From: Neorhizobium vignae
GTDB taxonomy: Bacteria; Pseudomonadota; Alphaproteobacteria; Rhizobiales; Rhizobiaceae
DNA length: 64,000 nt
NCBI RefSeq assembly: GCF_000732195.1
Contig: NZ_JNNU01000016.1
Coordinates: 62,001 to 126,000, forward strand
Direction: 5' to 3'
Numbering within the stretch: the stretch's first letter is position 1; each line of letters starts with the position of its first letter. Under the pieces are notes generated by a model. The model worked only from the letters and a program-made list of their open reading frames with translations. It had not been told where the DNA came from and did not search any database. Position numbers and translations under genes: made by a program. This document shows positions 53,316-62,144 of this stretch, in pieces.

Positions 53316-54779
53316 ATGAGCCTGAGTTTCGATCCCGACAGTCTGGCCCTTCCGATGGGACATTTCATCGGCGATTGCCTCGTGGCGGGCGAAGGCGTCA
53401 TTGCGATGCACCGTCCGTCCGACGGCAAGGCTTATGCCGAATGCCCCGTCGCCGATGCGGATCTCGTCGACCAGGCGGTGCAGACGGCGAAGGCGGCGCT
53501 GAAGCAAAGCAATTGGGGCGGCATCCGCCCGCGCGAGCGTGTGAAGGTGCTGCACCGCTGGGCCGATCTGATCGACCAGGACGCCGTGGCGCTTGCAAGG
53601 CTGGAAGCCGTTTCCTCCACCCGTCCGGTCGGCCATCTGGTCGAGGGCGACATCGCCGTGTCGGCCGAGCAGATCCGCTTCTTCGCCGAATTCGCCGACA
53701 AGGAAGGCAGCGACCTGGTGCCGACCGACGACGGCAATCTCGGCATGATCATGACGGAGCCCTATGGCGTCGTCGGCGCCATCACGCCCTGGAACTTCCC
53801 GATCAACATGGCTGCATGGAAACTCGGTCCCGCGCTTGCCGCCGGCAATGCCGTCGTGCTGAAGCCGTCCGAGATGACGCCGTTCTCGACCATCCGCCTG
53901 GCGGAACTCGCCGTGCGCGCCGGGATACCGGCCGGGTTGATCAATATCGTGCTCGGCGACGGCATGACAACCGGCAACGCCATCACCGGCCATCCCGATA
54001 TCGCCAAGGTGAGCTTTACAGGCTCCACCCGCGCCGGCTCGGCGATCATGGAGAACATCGCCCGCACCGGCATCAAGCCGATGACGCTGGAACTTGGCGG
54101 CAAGAGCCCGCAACTGGTCTTCGCGGATGCCGATATCGACCGGGCAGCGGCCGCGGTGACCACCAGCATCACCAGCAATGCCGGCCAGGCATGTGTTGCG
54201 GGATCGCGCCTGATCGTCGAAAAAAGCATCGCCGCACGGCTGATCGAGGCCATTTTGAAGAAGATGCAGGGTATCGTGCCCGGCCCGACCTGGGATGCGG
54301 CGAGCCAGTATTCGCCGATCATCTCCGGCAGGCAACGCCAGCGCATCGACGACATCATCGCGGCATCCGTTGCAGCCGGGGCGGAATGCCTGGCGGGCGG
54401 GCGTCCCATGGACGGGCCGGGATATTTCTACTCTCCGACCCTTGTCACCGGCGTCGATCAGACGTCGCCGGCCGTGATTGAGGAGATCTTCGGGCCTGTT
54501 CTGACGGTGCAGGCCTTCGAGGATGAGGAAGAAGCCATGATGCTTGCCGACCATCCGAGCTACGGGCTAGCCGCCGGCCTGTTTACCAGCGACCTTTCGC
54601 GGGCGATCCGCCTTACCCGCCGGCTGCAGGCCGGCACCATCTGGGTCAACCGCTATGGCCGCTCGCGCGATCATATCCTGCCGACCGGCGGCTACAAGCA
54701 GTCCGGCATCGGCAAGGATCTCGGCCGGGAAGCTTTCCACGCCAATCGCAAGAGCAAGAGCGTCTTGATCAGTCTTTGA
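53316..54779 (+). CDS. NAD(P)-dependent aldehyde dehydrogenase (amino-aldehyde type)
   Basis: A 487-residue aldehyde dehydrogenase. GVVGAITPWNFPINMAAWKL, FTGSTRAGSAI, catalytic Glu in LELGGKSPQLVF, catalytic Cys in SNAGQACVAGSR and EEIFGPVLTV are present. The group resembles gamma-(glutamyl)aminobutyraldehyde/KauB-type enzymes that oxidise amino aldehydes. ATG 53316 has GGAGAT six bases upstream; two upstream in-frame starts are less good. It ends 11 bases before the dehydrogenase gene. Confidence 0.88.
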   Translation: MSLSFDPDSLALPMGHFIGDCLVAGEGVIAMHRPSDGKAYAECPVADADLVDQAVQTAKAALKQSNWGGIRPRERVKVLHRWADLIDQDAVALARLEAVSSTRPVGHLVEGDIAVSAEQIRFFAEFADKEGSDLVPTDDGNLGMIMTEPYGVVGAITPWNFPINMAAWKLGPALAAGNAVVLKPSEMTPFSTIRLAELAVRAGIPAGLINIVLGDGMTTGNAITGHPDIAKVSFTGSTRAGSAIMENIARTGIKPMTLELGGKSPQLVFADADIDRAAAAVTTSITSNAGQACVAGSRLIVEKSIAARLIEAILKKMQGIVPGPTWDAASQYSPIISGRQRQRIDDIIAASVAAGAECLAGGRPMDGPGYFYSPTLVTGVDQTSPAVIEEIFGPVLTVQAFEDEEEAMMLADHPSYGLAAGLFTSDLSRAIRLTRRLQAGTIWVNRYGRSRDHILPTGGYKQSGIGKDLGREAFHANRKSKSVLISL

Positions 54780-54790
54780 GGACGAAGAAC

Positions 54791-55831
54791 ATGAAATCAT
54801 ACAGGATTGCCATGATCCCCGGCGACGGTATCGGCCGCGACATGACGGCGGCCGCATGGTCGGTGCTGCAGAAGGGAGCCAAAGCGCACGGCTTCGCGCT
54901 TGAGGGCACGGAATACCCCTGGTCCTGCGCCTTCTACAAGGAAACCGGTGCCATGATGCCGGCGGACGGGATCGAGACGTTGCGCAGCTTCGACGCAATC
55001 CTGCTCGGTGCCGTCGGCTGGCCGGCAGAAGTGCCGGATTCCGTGTCGCTGCATGGCCTGCTGCTGCCGATCCGCAAGAGTTTCGTGCAATATGCCAACA
55101 TCCGCCCCCACCGCCTGCTGGCCGGCGTCGAAGGACCGCTCAAGGCAACCGCCTTCGACATTCTCTGCATCCGCGAGAACACCGAGGGCGAATATTCGGG
55201 CGCAGGTGGTCGTATCCATCAGGGCACGGTCGACGAAGTTGCCGTCGAGACGTCGATCTTTACCCGCAAGGGCGTCGAGCGCATCCTGCGCTTTGCCTTC
55301 GAACAGGCCCGGTCGCGACGCGGCAAGCTGGCCTCGGTGACCAAGTCGAACGCCCAGAAATATTCGATGGTCTTCTGGGACGACGTCACCCGGCAGCTTT
55401 CGGCGGAATATCCTGAGGTCGAGGTCACCAGCTATCACATCGATGCCATGGCGGCGCGCATGGTGATGGCGCCGGAAACGCTCGACGTGGTGGTCGCATC
55501 CAACCTGTTCGGCGACATCCTGACCGATCTCGGTGCCGCAATTCAGGGCGGCCTCGGTTTTGCCGCCTCGGCCAATATCAACCCCGAGCGCAATGCGCCT
55601 TCGATGTTCGAACCCGTGCATGGCTCGGCGCCCGACATCGCCCATCTCGGGATTGCCAACCCGATCGCCACGGTCTGGTCCGGCGCAATGATGCTCGATC
55701 ATCTGGGCGAAAAGGATGCGGCGAGCGCCGTCATGACGGCGCTCGAAGCGGTCACGGCCAGCGGCATCGGCACGGTTCCCGGCAAGGACCGGACCGACGC
55801 CATCACTGCGGCGCTGCTCGCCGCGCTTTAA
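54791..55831 (+). CDS. Tartrate/D-malate (isopropylmalate-type) dehydrogenase
   Basis: A 346-residue beta-decarboxylating dehydrogenase. IAMIPGDGIGRDMTAAAW, DAILLGAVGWPAEVPD, FVQYANIRPHRL, CIRENTEGEYSGAGGR (substrate loop with tartrate-type residues), SNLFGDILTDLGAAIQGG and FEPVHGSAPDIA are all in place. This loop is that of TtuC/DmlA enzymes, which oxidise tartrate or D-malate, rather than LeuB. GAGGACGAAGAAC precedes ATG 54791. In this context it may feed a hydroxy-dicarboxylate into central metabolism. Symbols ttuC or dmlA would both be defensible. Confidence 0.85.
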   Translation: MKSYRIAMIPGDGIGRDMTAAAWSVLQKGAKAHGFALEGTEYPWSCAFYKETGAMMPADGIETLRSFDAILLGAVGWPAEVPDSVSLHGLLLPIRKSFVQYANIRPHRLLAGVEGPLKATAFDILCIRENTEGEYSGAGGRIHQGTVDEVAVETSIFTRKGVERILRFAFEQARSRRGKLASVTKSNAQKYSMVFWDDVTRQLSAEYPEVEVTSYHIDAMAARMVMAPETLDVVVASNLFGDILTDLGAAIQGGLGFAASANINPERNAPSMFEPVHGSAPDIAHLGIANPIATVWSGAMMLDHLGEKDAASAVMTALEAVTASGIGTVPGKDRTDAITAALLAAL

Positions 55832-55854
55832 CCATCGTATCGAGGATTGGACAT

Positions 55855-57312
55855 ATGCGGAATTTGAAGCACCCCTCCCTGTTTCGGCAAGAAGGTTTGA
55901 TCGGCGGCACCTGGGTCGGCGCCCGATCCGGCAAGACCGTCGAGGTCTTCGATCCGGCGAGCCAAGAGGTGATCGGCACCGTTCCGGACATGGGTGGCGA
56001 TGAGACCCGTGCGGCGATCGAGGCTGCCGAGAAGGCCTATCCGGCTTGGAAAAAACACACCCATGCGGAGCGCGCCGCCTTGCTTGAAACCTGGTACGGC
56101 CTGATGATCGAACATCTCGAAGATCTGGCGCTGATGCTGACCACCGAACAGGGCAAACCGCTCGACGAGGCACGTGGCGAAATCCGTTACGGCGCCTCCT
56201 TCGTCAAGTGGTTTGCGGAAGAGGCACGCCGCATCGGCGGCCAGACCATTCCCTCGCCGACACCCGATCGCCGCATCATCGTGCTGAAGGAGCCGGTCGG
56301 TGTCTGCGGCATCATCACGCCCTGGAATTTTCCAAACGCGATGATCACCCGCAAGATCGCCCCGGCGCTCGCCGCCGGCTGTACCGTCGTGGTGAAACCC
56401 TCGGAATTCACACCTTATTCGGCGCTTGCGCTCGGCGTGCTCGCGGAAATGGCCGGCATTCCGGCCGGCGTCGTCAACATCGTCACCGGCATGCCGAAGG
56501 AAATCGGCAACGAGATCATGGCCAACACGACCGTGCGGAAGATCTCGTTTACCGGCTCCACGCCGGTCGGTTCGCTGCTGATGCGCGGCGCGGCCGACAG
56601 CATCAAGCGGCTGTCGCTGGAACTCGGCGGCAACGCCCCCTTCATCGTCTTCGACGATGCGGATATCGATCTTGCCATCGAAGGGGCAATCATTTCGAAA
56701 TTCCGCAATGGCGGCCAGACCTGCGTCTGCGCCAACCGCATACTCGTGCAGGCGGGCATCTACGATCGCTTCGCCGAGAAGCTCACGGCCCGGGTGAATG
56801 CCATGAAGGTCGGTCCGGGCACCGAGCCGGGCGTTTCGATCGGCCCGATGATCAACGATGCCGCAATCGCCAAGATCAACCGCCATGTCGGGGATGCGCT
56901 CGCCAAAGGCGCGACGATCGTCACGGCCAGGGCCGATCTGCCGGCCGGTGGCCAATACACGGCTCCGATCGTGCTGACCGGAGCGACCACCGACATGCAG
57001 CTTGCCAGCGAAGAGACGTTTGGCCCGGTCGCGCCGCTCTTCCGTTTCGAGACCGAGGAAGAAGCGATCGCCATTGCCAACGGCACGCCCTTCGGGCTCG
57101 CCGCCTATTTCTATACGGAAAGCCTGAAGCGGGCTTGGCGTGTCGGCGAGGCACTGGAATTCGGGATGGTCGGCCTGAATACCGGCCTGATCTCCACCGA
57201 GGTCGCCCCCTTCGGCGGGGTCAAGCAGTCGGGCCTGGGGCGCGAGGGTTCGCAACTCGGGATCGACGAATATCTGGAAGTGAAGACTTTTCATATCGGC
57301 GGGCTCAACTGA
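55855..57312 (+). CDS. gabD: Succinate-semialdehyde dehydrogenase
   Basis: A 485-residue aldehyde dehydrogenase: LMLTTEQGKPLDEARGEIRY and FVKWFAEEARRIGGQTIPSP are characteristic of GabD. GVCGIITPWNFPNAMITRKI, FTGSTPVGSLLM, Glu in LELGGNAPFIVF, Cys in NGGQTCVCANR and GGVKQSGLGREGSQ near the end follow. It would turn succinate semialdehyde into succinate, ending a 4-aminobutyrate-type route. It starts 23 bases after the dehydrogenase gene and is followed by a bidirectional terminator. Confidence 0.9.
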   Translation: MRNLKHPSLFRQEGLIGGTWVGARSGKTVEVFDPASQEVIGTVPDMGGDETRAAIEAAEKAYPAWKKHTHAERAALLETWYGLMIEHLEDLALMLTTEQGKPLDEARGEIRYGASFVKWFAEEARRIGGQTIPSPTPDRRIIVLKEPVGVCGIITPWNFPNAMITRKIAPALAAGCTVVVKPSEFTPYSALALGVLAEMAGIPAGVVNIVTGMPKEIGNEIMANTTVRKISFTGSTPVGSLLMRGAADSIKRLSLELGGNAPFIVFDDADIDLAIEGAIISKFRNGGQTCVCANRILVQAGIYDRFAEKLTARVNAMKVGPGTEPGVSIGPMINDAAIAKINRHVGDALAKGATIVTARADLPAGGQYTAPIVLTGATTDMQLASEETFGPVAPLFRFETEEEAIAIANGTPFGLAAYFYTESLKRAWRVGEALEFGMVGLNTGLISTEVAPFGGVKQSGLGREGSQLGIDEYLEVKTFHIGGLN

Positions 57313-57340
57313 GCCCGTTTCCGCACCCGGAACGCTTGCC

Positions 57341-57379
57341 AAAAAAAGGTGAGGTTGCCATCGCAACCCCACCTTTTTT
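57341..57379. terminator. Bidirectional Rho-independent terminator
   Basis: AAAAAAAGGTGAGGTTGC, loop CATC, GCAACCCCACCTTTTTT: one internal mismatch, A-run on one side and T-run on the other. It separates the convergent gabD and FAD-oxidoreductase genes and can serve both. Confidence 0.85.
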
Positions 57380-57404
57380 GTTCTCGGCGACGGCAAGAGT
57401 TCCG

Positions 57405-58679
57405 TTACTGGACCTTGTCGAGCATCTTGTAATAAAGCCCGACCAGCGGCAGGAACCACGGCTTGCCGAAATGGCCTGGAACTGCCGGCCACTCGAGCCC
57501 CTTGACGGGATTTCTGTCAGGCCGGCCGAGGATCGCGTCGGCAACCGTCATGCCGAGATGGGTCGCAAGCTGCGCGCCATGGCCGGAATAACCCATGGCG
57601 TACCATAACCCGTCATGGAAGCCCGCCCGCGGGTAACGATCCTTGGTGATGTCCACCAGGCCGCCCCAGCAATAGTCGATCTCCACATGCGAAAGATGCG
57701 GAAAGATGCGGGTCAGGCTATCGCGAAGGATTGCGCCGCTCCTGGCATCCGAACGCTGATCAGAGGTCGCCGAAAATCGAGCGCGGCCGCCGAAGATCAG
57801 CCGATTGTCCGGCGACAGGCGCCAGTAATTGCCGATATTCATGCTGTTGACGCAGGTGCGGTTGCCCGGCATCGTCGAGGCGGCTTCCTCTTCCGTCAGC
57901 GGTCGTGTGGCGATGATGAAACTGCCGACGGCCATGATCCGACGACGGAAATAACCGAAATTCGGCGTCGTGTAGGCGCCGCTTGCCATCAGGACATTGT
58001 CGGCCGTGATCGAGCCTTTGGCGGTCTTCAGCACATGTCGGCCGCCGGATTTCGAAACATCGGTGACCGTTGCCTTCTCGACGATGATCGCACCACGCCT
58101 TTTGGCCGCCTCGGCGAGACCGACGACGTAGCGTCCCATATGCATCATGGCGCTCTTCTTCGACAGCATGGCGCCGTGGAAAGGTGAACCGATCTCCTGG
58201 GCGAGGTCCTCGGGCGACAGCAATGCCGTATCCGGATCGACCTCCGCGTGAACCGCCTCGAAATTCCGGGCGAGCCCTTCGAAATGCTGCGGCTTGGAAG
58301 CCAGCTTCAGTTTGCCGGCGCGGCGGAAGTTGCAGTCGATGCCTTCCTCGGCGATGATTGCTTCCAGCGTGTCGATCGAGCTGTCGAGCGCCTTGTAAAG
58401 GGCGATCGCCCTCTCCTTGCCGAGCTCCTGCTTGGCCGAGAGATAGCTGTGGGCAAGGCCGTTGTTCAGGTGGCCGCCGTTACGGCCGGACGCTCCGAAA
58501 CCGACCATCTCCGCCTCCAGCACGATAACCTTCGCGCCGGCCATGGCGAGCTGCCGCGCTGCGCCGAGCCCGGTAAAGCCGCCGCCGACCACGGCAACGT
58601 CGTAGTGACCTTCGATCGGCCCTTCCACGGCGCCCGTAAAACGGGGCGCCGTATCATGCCAGTAGGAGACATATTTCAT
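57405..58679 (-). CDS. FAD-dependent amine oxidoreductase (PuuB/OrdL-like)
   Basis: A 424-residue DAO-family flavoprotein. The dinucleotide motif VAVVGGGFTGLGAARQLAMA is at residues about 29-48, GFGASGRNGGHLNNG is the family's second FAD contact, and MAVGSFIIATRPL and YWRLSPDNRLIFGGR follow. The C-terminal YAMGYSGHGAQLATHLG closes the FAD site. This group oxidises secondary or primary amines such as gamma-glutamylputrescine, or N-methyl/carboxyalkyl amino acids. It is divergently placed relative to the acetyltransferase/aminotransferase genes and co-directional with the HAD gene 15 bases upstream. Confidence 0.88.
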   Translation of the reverse strand: MKYVSYWHDTAPRFTGAVEGPIEGHYDVAVVGGGFTGLGAARQLAMAGAKVIVLEAEMVGFGASGRNGGHLNNGLAHSYLSAKQELGKERAIALYKALDSSIDTLEAIIAEEGIDCNFRRAGKLKLASKPQHFEGLARNFEAVHAEVDPDTALLSPEDLAQEIGSPFHGAMLSKKSAMMHMGRYVVGLAEAAKRRGAIIVEKATVTDVSKSGGRHVLKTAKGSITADNVLMASGAYTTPNFGYFRRRIMAVGSFIIATRPLTEEEAASTMPGNRTCVNSMNIGNYWRLSPDNRLIFGGRARFSATSDQRSDARSGAILRDSLTRIFPHLSHVEIDYCWGGLVDITKDRYPRAGFHDGLWYAMGYSGHGAQLATHLGMTVADAILGRPDRNPVKGLEWPAVPGHFGKPWFLPLVGLYYKMLDKVQ

Positions 58680-58694
58680 CGACTTCGGCCTTCC

Positions 58695-59363
58695 TTAGAG
58701 ACCGACCACGCCCGGCAGGCCGGAAATGTCGGAGATTTCCACATAGCCATAGAAGGGGTTGGCCGGCTCGTGACCACGGTTGACCCAAACCTTGTTCTTA
58801 ATGCCGAGGTCATGCGCCGACATCAGGTCGTACCGGAAAGACGAGGAGCAATGCAGAATGTCCTCCGGGCCGCAGCCCAGCATATCGAACATGTATTCGA
58901 AGGCCTGAAAGCGCGGTTTGTAGGCATTTGCCTGTTCCGCCGTATAAACGGCGTGGAACGGCGCGCCGAGCTTTGCGACGTTGGAGTGAATCTGCTCGTT
59001 CATCGCGTTCGAGAGGATGACGAGCGGGATTTCTCTGGCGACCTTGGCAAGACCGGCAGGAACATCCGCATGAGGACCCCAGGTCGGAACGCGCTCATAG
59101 ACCATCCTGGCATCGTCTTCCTTGAAGGCGACGCCGTTCGCCTTGCAGCTGCGCTCCAGCGAGTTGTGGACGACGTCCGCATAAGGTTTCCAGTCGCCCA
59201 TGATCTCGTCCAGCCGGTAGGCTGCGAAATTCTTGATGAACTTCGCCATGCGCGGCTCGTCGAGACGTTCACCATAAAGGTCAAGCGCAGCTTCGGCCAT
59301 CTGGAAGTTGGTCAGCGTGCCGTAGCAATCGAAGGTGATGTATTTCGGGCGGAAGGTAGTCAT
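58695..59363 (-). CDS. HAD-superfamily hydrolase, haloacid-dehalogenase type II-like
   Basis: A 222-residue HAD protein. Nucleophile Asp in ITFDCYGTLTNF, Ser/Asn in VILSNAMNEQ, Lys in NAYKPRFQAFEYMF and a C-terminal CSSSFRYDLMSAHDLG acidic motif are those of the L-2-haloacid dehalogenase/phosphatase group. The substrate in such clusters is usually not a halogenated acid; a phosphate ester or 2-oxo acid derivative is as likely. ATG 59363 has AAGGACC upstream and is the better start than ATG 59390. It pairs with the FAD oxidoreductase downstream. Confidence 0.85.
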   Translation of the reverse strand: MTTFRPKYITFDCYGTLTNFQMAEAALDLYGERLDEPRMAKFIKNFAAYRLDEIMGDWKPYADVVHNSLERSCKANGVAFKEDDARMVYERVPTWGPHADVPAGLAKVAREIPLVILSNAMNEQIHSNVAKLGAPFHAVYTAEQANAYKPRFQAFEYMFDMLGCGPEDILHCSSSFRYDLMSAHDLGIKNKVWVNRGHEPANPFYGYVEISDISGLPGVVGL

Positions 59364-59689
59364 GCACTTGGTCCTTGCGTGATGGCCCATCGAGCCTTTC
59401 GGTTGATGACATGATCATAAGGCCCCTTCGGGCATCCGAGCCGACTGATTTCCCCCCATCCGAAGCAGAAAGTTTCGTATCGTGGGGCCGGTTTGGCATT
59501 TGGTTGCAGATGGTGGCCGGCGTGGCGGCCGACGGCCCGGTTTTTGTCGGCCATGATTACCAAGGCACGGCATAAGATGCGGTCCCATGCCACCGCTTTG
59601 GCGAAAGATACCGCCGCCGGGGCCGCCTTCGGATAATCGTCCGGCCCCTTCCCCTTGAAACTCGAAGCTCAAAATGGAGAGCATTGTCC
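59364..59689. other. Divergent intergenic region
   Basis: The 326 bases between the HAD gene (minus) and the GNAT gene (plus) should hold promoters for both operons. I see a short dyad-like ATGACATGATCATAAG (59407-59422) but no clean operator, and no gene. Confidence 0.35.
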
Positions 59690-60526
59690 ATGCAAGTCGG
59701 AGACATCGAAACCATATCTTTCGGTATCGAGCACCTGGATCGCGCCACCGACCTTTCGCGCGAAGCCGGCTGGCCGCACCGCCGGCAGGACTGGCAGGTC
59801 GCCCTGCATCTGAGCCAGGGCGTGGTCGCGTTGGACGAGGCCGGCAAGGTAGTCGGCACGGCTTTGATGACCCCCTACGGCGACGACTGCGCCACCATCA
59901 ACATGGTGATCGTCGGCGCCAACCAGCGTGGCCGTGGCGTCGGACGCCGCCTGATGGACGCGGTCCTCGGACTTGGTGGCGAGCGCCCGCTTCGGCTGAT
60001 TGCCACCTCCGACGGCCTGCCGCTTTACGAAAAGCTGGGTTTCCGGAAGACCGGCGCTGTTTTCCAGCATCAGGGCACCGTCGGCGAGGTGCCGGCGCAA
60101 ACCGGTATCGAGACCGCCACGGCTGCCGATCTCTCCGAGATTACCGCCATCGATCGCGATGCCTTTGGCGCCACCCGTTCGGCGCTGATCGCCAAATTTG
60201 CCGAAATCGGCGAGTTTGCCGTGATCCGCCGCAATGGCAAGATCGCGGGGTTTGCCTGCATCAGGGCGTTCGGTCGCGGTGAAGTCGTCGGGCCCGTCGT
60301 CGCGACGGATCTCGAGGACGCCAAGGCGCTCGCCGGTCATTTCATGAGCCGCCGAACCGGTGCCTTCCTCAGGGTCGATACCTGCGATGCCGGCCTCGCC
60401 GCGTGGCTGGCCGGGCATTCGCTCGCCCATGCGGGCGGCGGCATCGCAATGGCACGCCCCGTGGTGGCCCGCCCCACCACCTCGACATTCACCACCTTTG
60501 CCCTGGCCAACCAAGCCCTCGGCTGA
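59690..60526 (+). CDS. GNAT acetyltransferase with a second C-terminal acetyltransferase-like domain (paralogue B)
   Basis: A 278-residue protein. Domain one has LSREAGWPHRRQDWQVALHL, then GVVALDEAGKVVGTALMTPY and the acetyl-CoA loop GANQRGRGVGRRLMDAVL (full Q/R-x-x-G-x-G). Domain two has ACIRAFGRGEVVGPVVATD and FLRVDTCDAGLAAWLAGHS. It shares its architecture and several stretches with the protein at 49543 but keeps the textbook loop that the other has lost. Start ATG 59690 with GGAGAG nine bases upstream; a TTG six bases earlier is possible. It leads the aminotransferase operon, suggesting it acetylates an amine of the pathway. Confidence 0.8.
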   Translation: MQVGDIETISFGIEHLDRATDLSREAGWPHRRQDWQVALHLSQGVVALDEAGKVVGTALMTPYGDDCATINMVIVGANQRGRGVGRRLMDAVLGLGGERPLRLIATSDGLPLYEKLGFRKTGAVFQHQGTVGEVPAQTGIETATAADLSEITAIDRDAFGATRSALIAKFAEIGEFAVIRRNGKIAGFACIRAFGRGEVVGPVVATDLEDAKALAGHFMSRRTGAFLRVDTCDAGLAAWLAGHSLAHAGGGIAMARPVVARPTTSTFTTFALANQALG

Positions 60527-60539
60527 TCCGGAGACGACC

Positions 60540-61916
60540 ATGCTCAGCAATTCCCTCATCGAACTCGATCGCGCCCATCTCGTCCATCCTGTCGCGTCCT
60601 ATCGCGGTCATGAAAAACAGGGCGTGCGGGTGCTTGCCTCGGGCAAGGGCGCGACCGTCACCGATGCGCAAGGGCACCAGCTGATAGACGGTTTTGCCGG
60701 CCTCTGGTGCGTCAATGCCGGTTACGGGCATGAGACGATCGTCGAGGCCGCGGCCCGTCAGATGCGGGAGCTTCCCTACGCGACCGCCTATTTCGGCCTT
60801 GGTTCCGAGCCGGCCATACGGCTAGCCGCCGAGCTTGCCGAACGTGCGCCGGGCGATCTCGATCATGTCTACTTCACGCTCGGCGGTTCGGACGCCGTCG
60901 ACAGCACGATCCGCTTCATCCGCTATTACTGGATTGCCAGGGGGCAGCCACAGCGCGATCAGTTCATCTCGATCGAGCAGGGTTACCACGGTTCCTCCAC
61001 GGTCGGCGCCGGCTTGACGGCACTGCCGAACTTCCATGCGGGCTTCGGCATTCCCTTCGACTGGCAGCACAAGATTCCGTCGCCTTATCCCTATCGAAAC
61101 CCGGTCGGCCAGGATCCGAAATCGATCATCGAAGCCTCGCTTGCCGCGCTGAAAGCGAAGATCGAGGCGGTTGGCGCCGATCGCGTGGCGGCCTTCTATG
61201 CAGAGCCGATCCAGGGTTCCGGCGGCGTCATCGTTCCGCCCAGGGGCTGGATGAAGGCGATCCGCAACCTCTGCAAGGAATACGGCATCCTGTTCGTCGC
61301 CGACGAGGTGATCACCGGCTTCGGCCGCACCGGACCGCTGTTCGCCTGCAGCGAGGATGACATCGTCCCCGATTTCATGACGACGGCCAAGGGCCTGACC
61401 TCGGGTTATGTTCCGATGGGCGCCGTGTTCATGGCGGATCATGTCTACCAGGTGATCGCCGATGGCGCCGGGGCCTCGGCTGTCGGGCACGGTTACACCT
61501 ATTCGGCCCACCCGGTCAGTGCGGCCGTGGGTCTGGAAGTGCTGAGGCTCTACGAAAGCGGGCTGCTCGAAAACGGGATCAAGGCAGGCGCGCAGCTTAT
61601 GGCAGGTCTCGAAAGCCTCAAATCCCACCCGCTGGTCGGCGATGTCCGGGGCCGCGGGATGCTGGCGGCCATCGAGCTGGTGACCGATAAGGCCGCCAAA
61701 ACGCCGCTTCCGTCCGAAGCCGCACCGGCCCGCCGGGTATTCGACCGCGCCTGGGACAATGGCCTGGTGATCCGGGCCTTTGCCAACGGCGTCATCGGAT
61801 ATGCCCCGCCGCTCTGCTGCACGGAGGCGGATATCGACGCGATTATCGAACGTACCGCCAAGACACTGGATCAGACCCTGGACGATCCCGACGTCCGCCG
61901 CGCGGTGAAGGGTTGA
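60540..61916 (+). CDS. Class-III aminotransferase, amine/putrescine:pyruvate (SpuC)-like
   Basis: A 458-residue PLP enzyme. RGHEKQGVRVLASGKGATVT, DGFAGLWCVNAGYGHETIVE and YATAYFGLGSEPAIRL are close to the putrescine/4-aminobutyrate:pyruvate aminotransferases. PLP residues are Asp255 in FVADEVITGFGRTG and Lys284 in TTAKGLTSGYVPMGA; EPIQGSGGVIVPPRGW is also typical. It would convert a diamine or omega-amino acid to an aldehyde for the aldehyde dehydrogenases at 53316 and 55855. GGAGACGACC precedes ATG 60540, 13 bases after the GNAT stop. A terminator follows. Confidence 0.88.
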   Translation: MLSNSLIELDRAHLVHPVASYRGHEKQGVRVLASGKGATVTDAQGHQLIDGFAGLWCVNAGYGHETIVEAAARQMRELPYATAYFGLGSEPAIRLAAELAERAPGDLDHVYFTLGGSDAVDSTIRFIRYYWIARGQPQRDQFISIEQGYHGSSTVGAGLTALPNFHAGFGIPFDWQHKIPSPYPYRNPVGQDPKSIIEASLAALKAKIEAVGADRVAAFYAEPIQGSGGVIVPPRGWMKAIRNLCKEYGILFVADEVITGFGRTGPLFACSEDDIVPDFMTTAKGLTSGYVPMGAVFMADHVYQVIADGAGASAVGHGYTYSAHPVSAAVGLEVLRLYESGLLENGIKAGAQLMAGLESLKSHPLVGDVRGRGMLAAIELVTDKAAKTPLPSEAAPARRVFDRAWDNGLVIRAFANGVIGYAPPLCCTEADIDAIIERTAKTLDQTLDDPDVRRAVKG

Positions 61917-61926
61917 CCCGGCCCTG

Positions 61927-61962
61927 GGGCTGCCGGCCGAAATATCGTCGGCAGCCCGTTTT
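61927..61962 (+). terminator. Rho-independent terminator after the aminotransferase gene
   Basis: GGGCTGCCG (61927-61935) pairs perfectly with CGGCAGCCC (61949-61957), followed by GTTTT. It lies ten bases after the stop. Confidence 0.75.
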
Positions 61963-62144
61963 CGAAATTTTGTGCCGAGCGGCCCTACCGATTCGGCGAA
62001 AACCGTTCCAGCGAACTGTCACTATTGTAGTTAACGAGGGCCTCGAGGCCCCGAAAATCCGGGATTTTTGACAGAAAAAGGTCCAGGTCGGGAACAGCAT
62101 ATTCTTTCGCAGGCGGCGTTCTGCCAGCAGCATCAACTGGGGAT

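Noticed and set aside
59500-59516. Sigma-54 (-24/-12)-like sequence TTGGCATTTGGTTGCAG
   Set aside because: The distance between the GG and GC elements is one base shorter than required, and there is no sigma-54 activator gene nearby.
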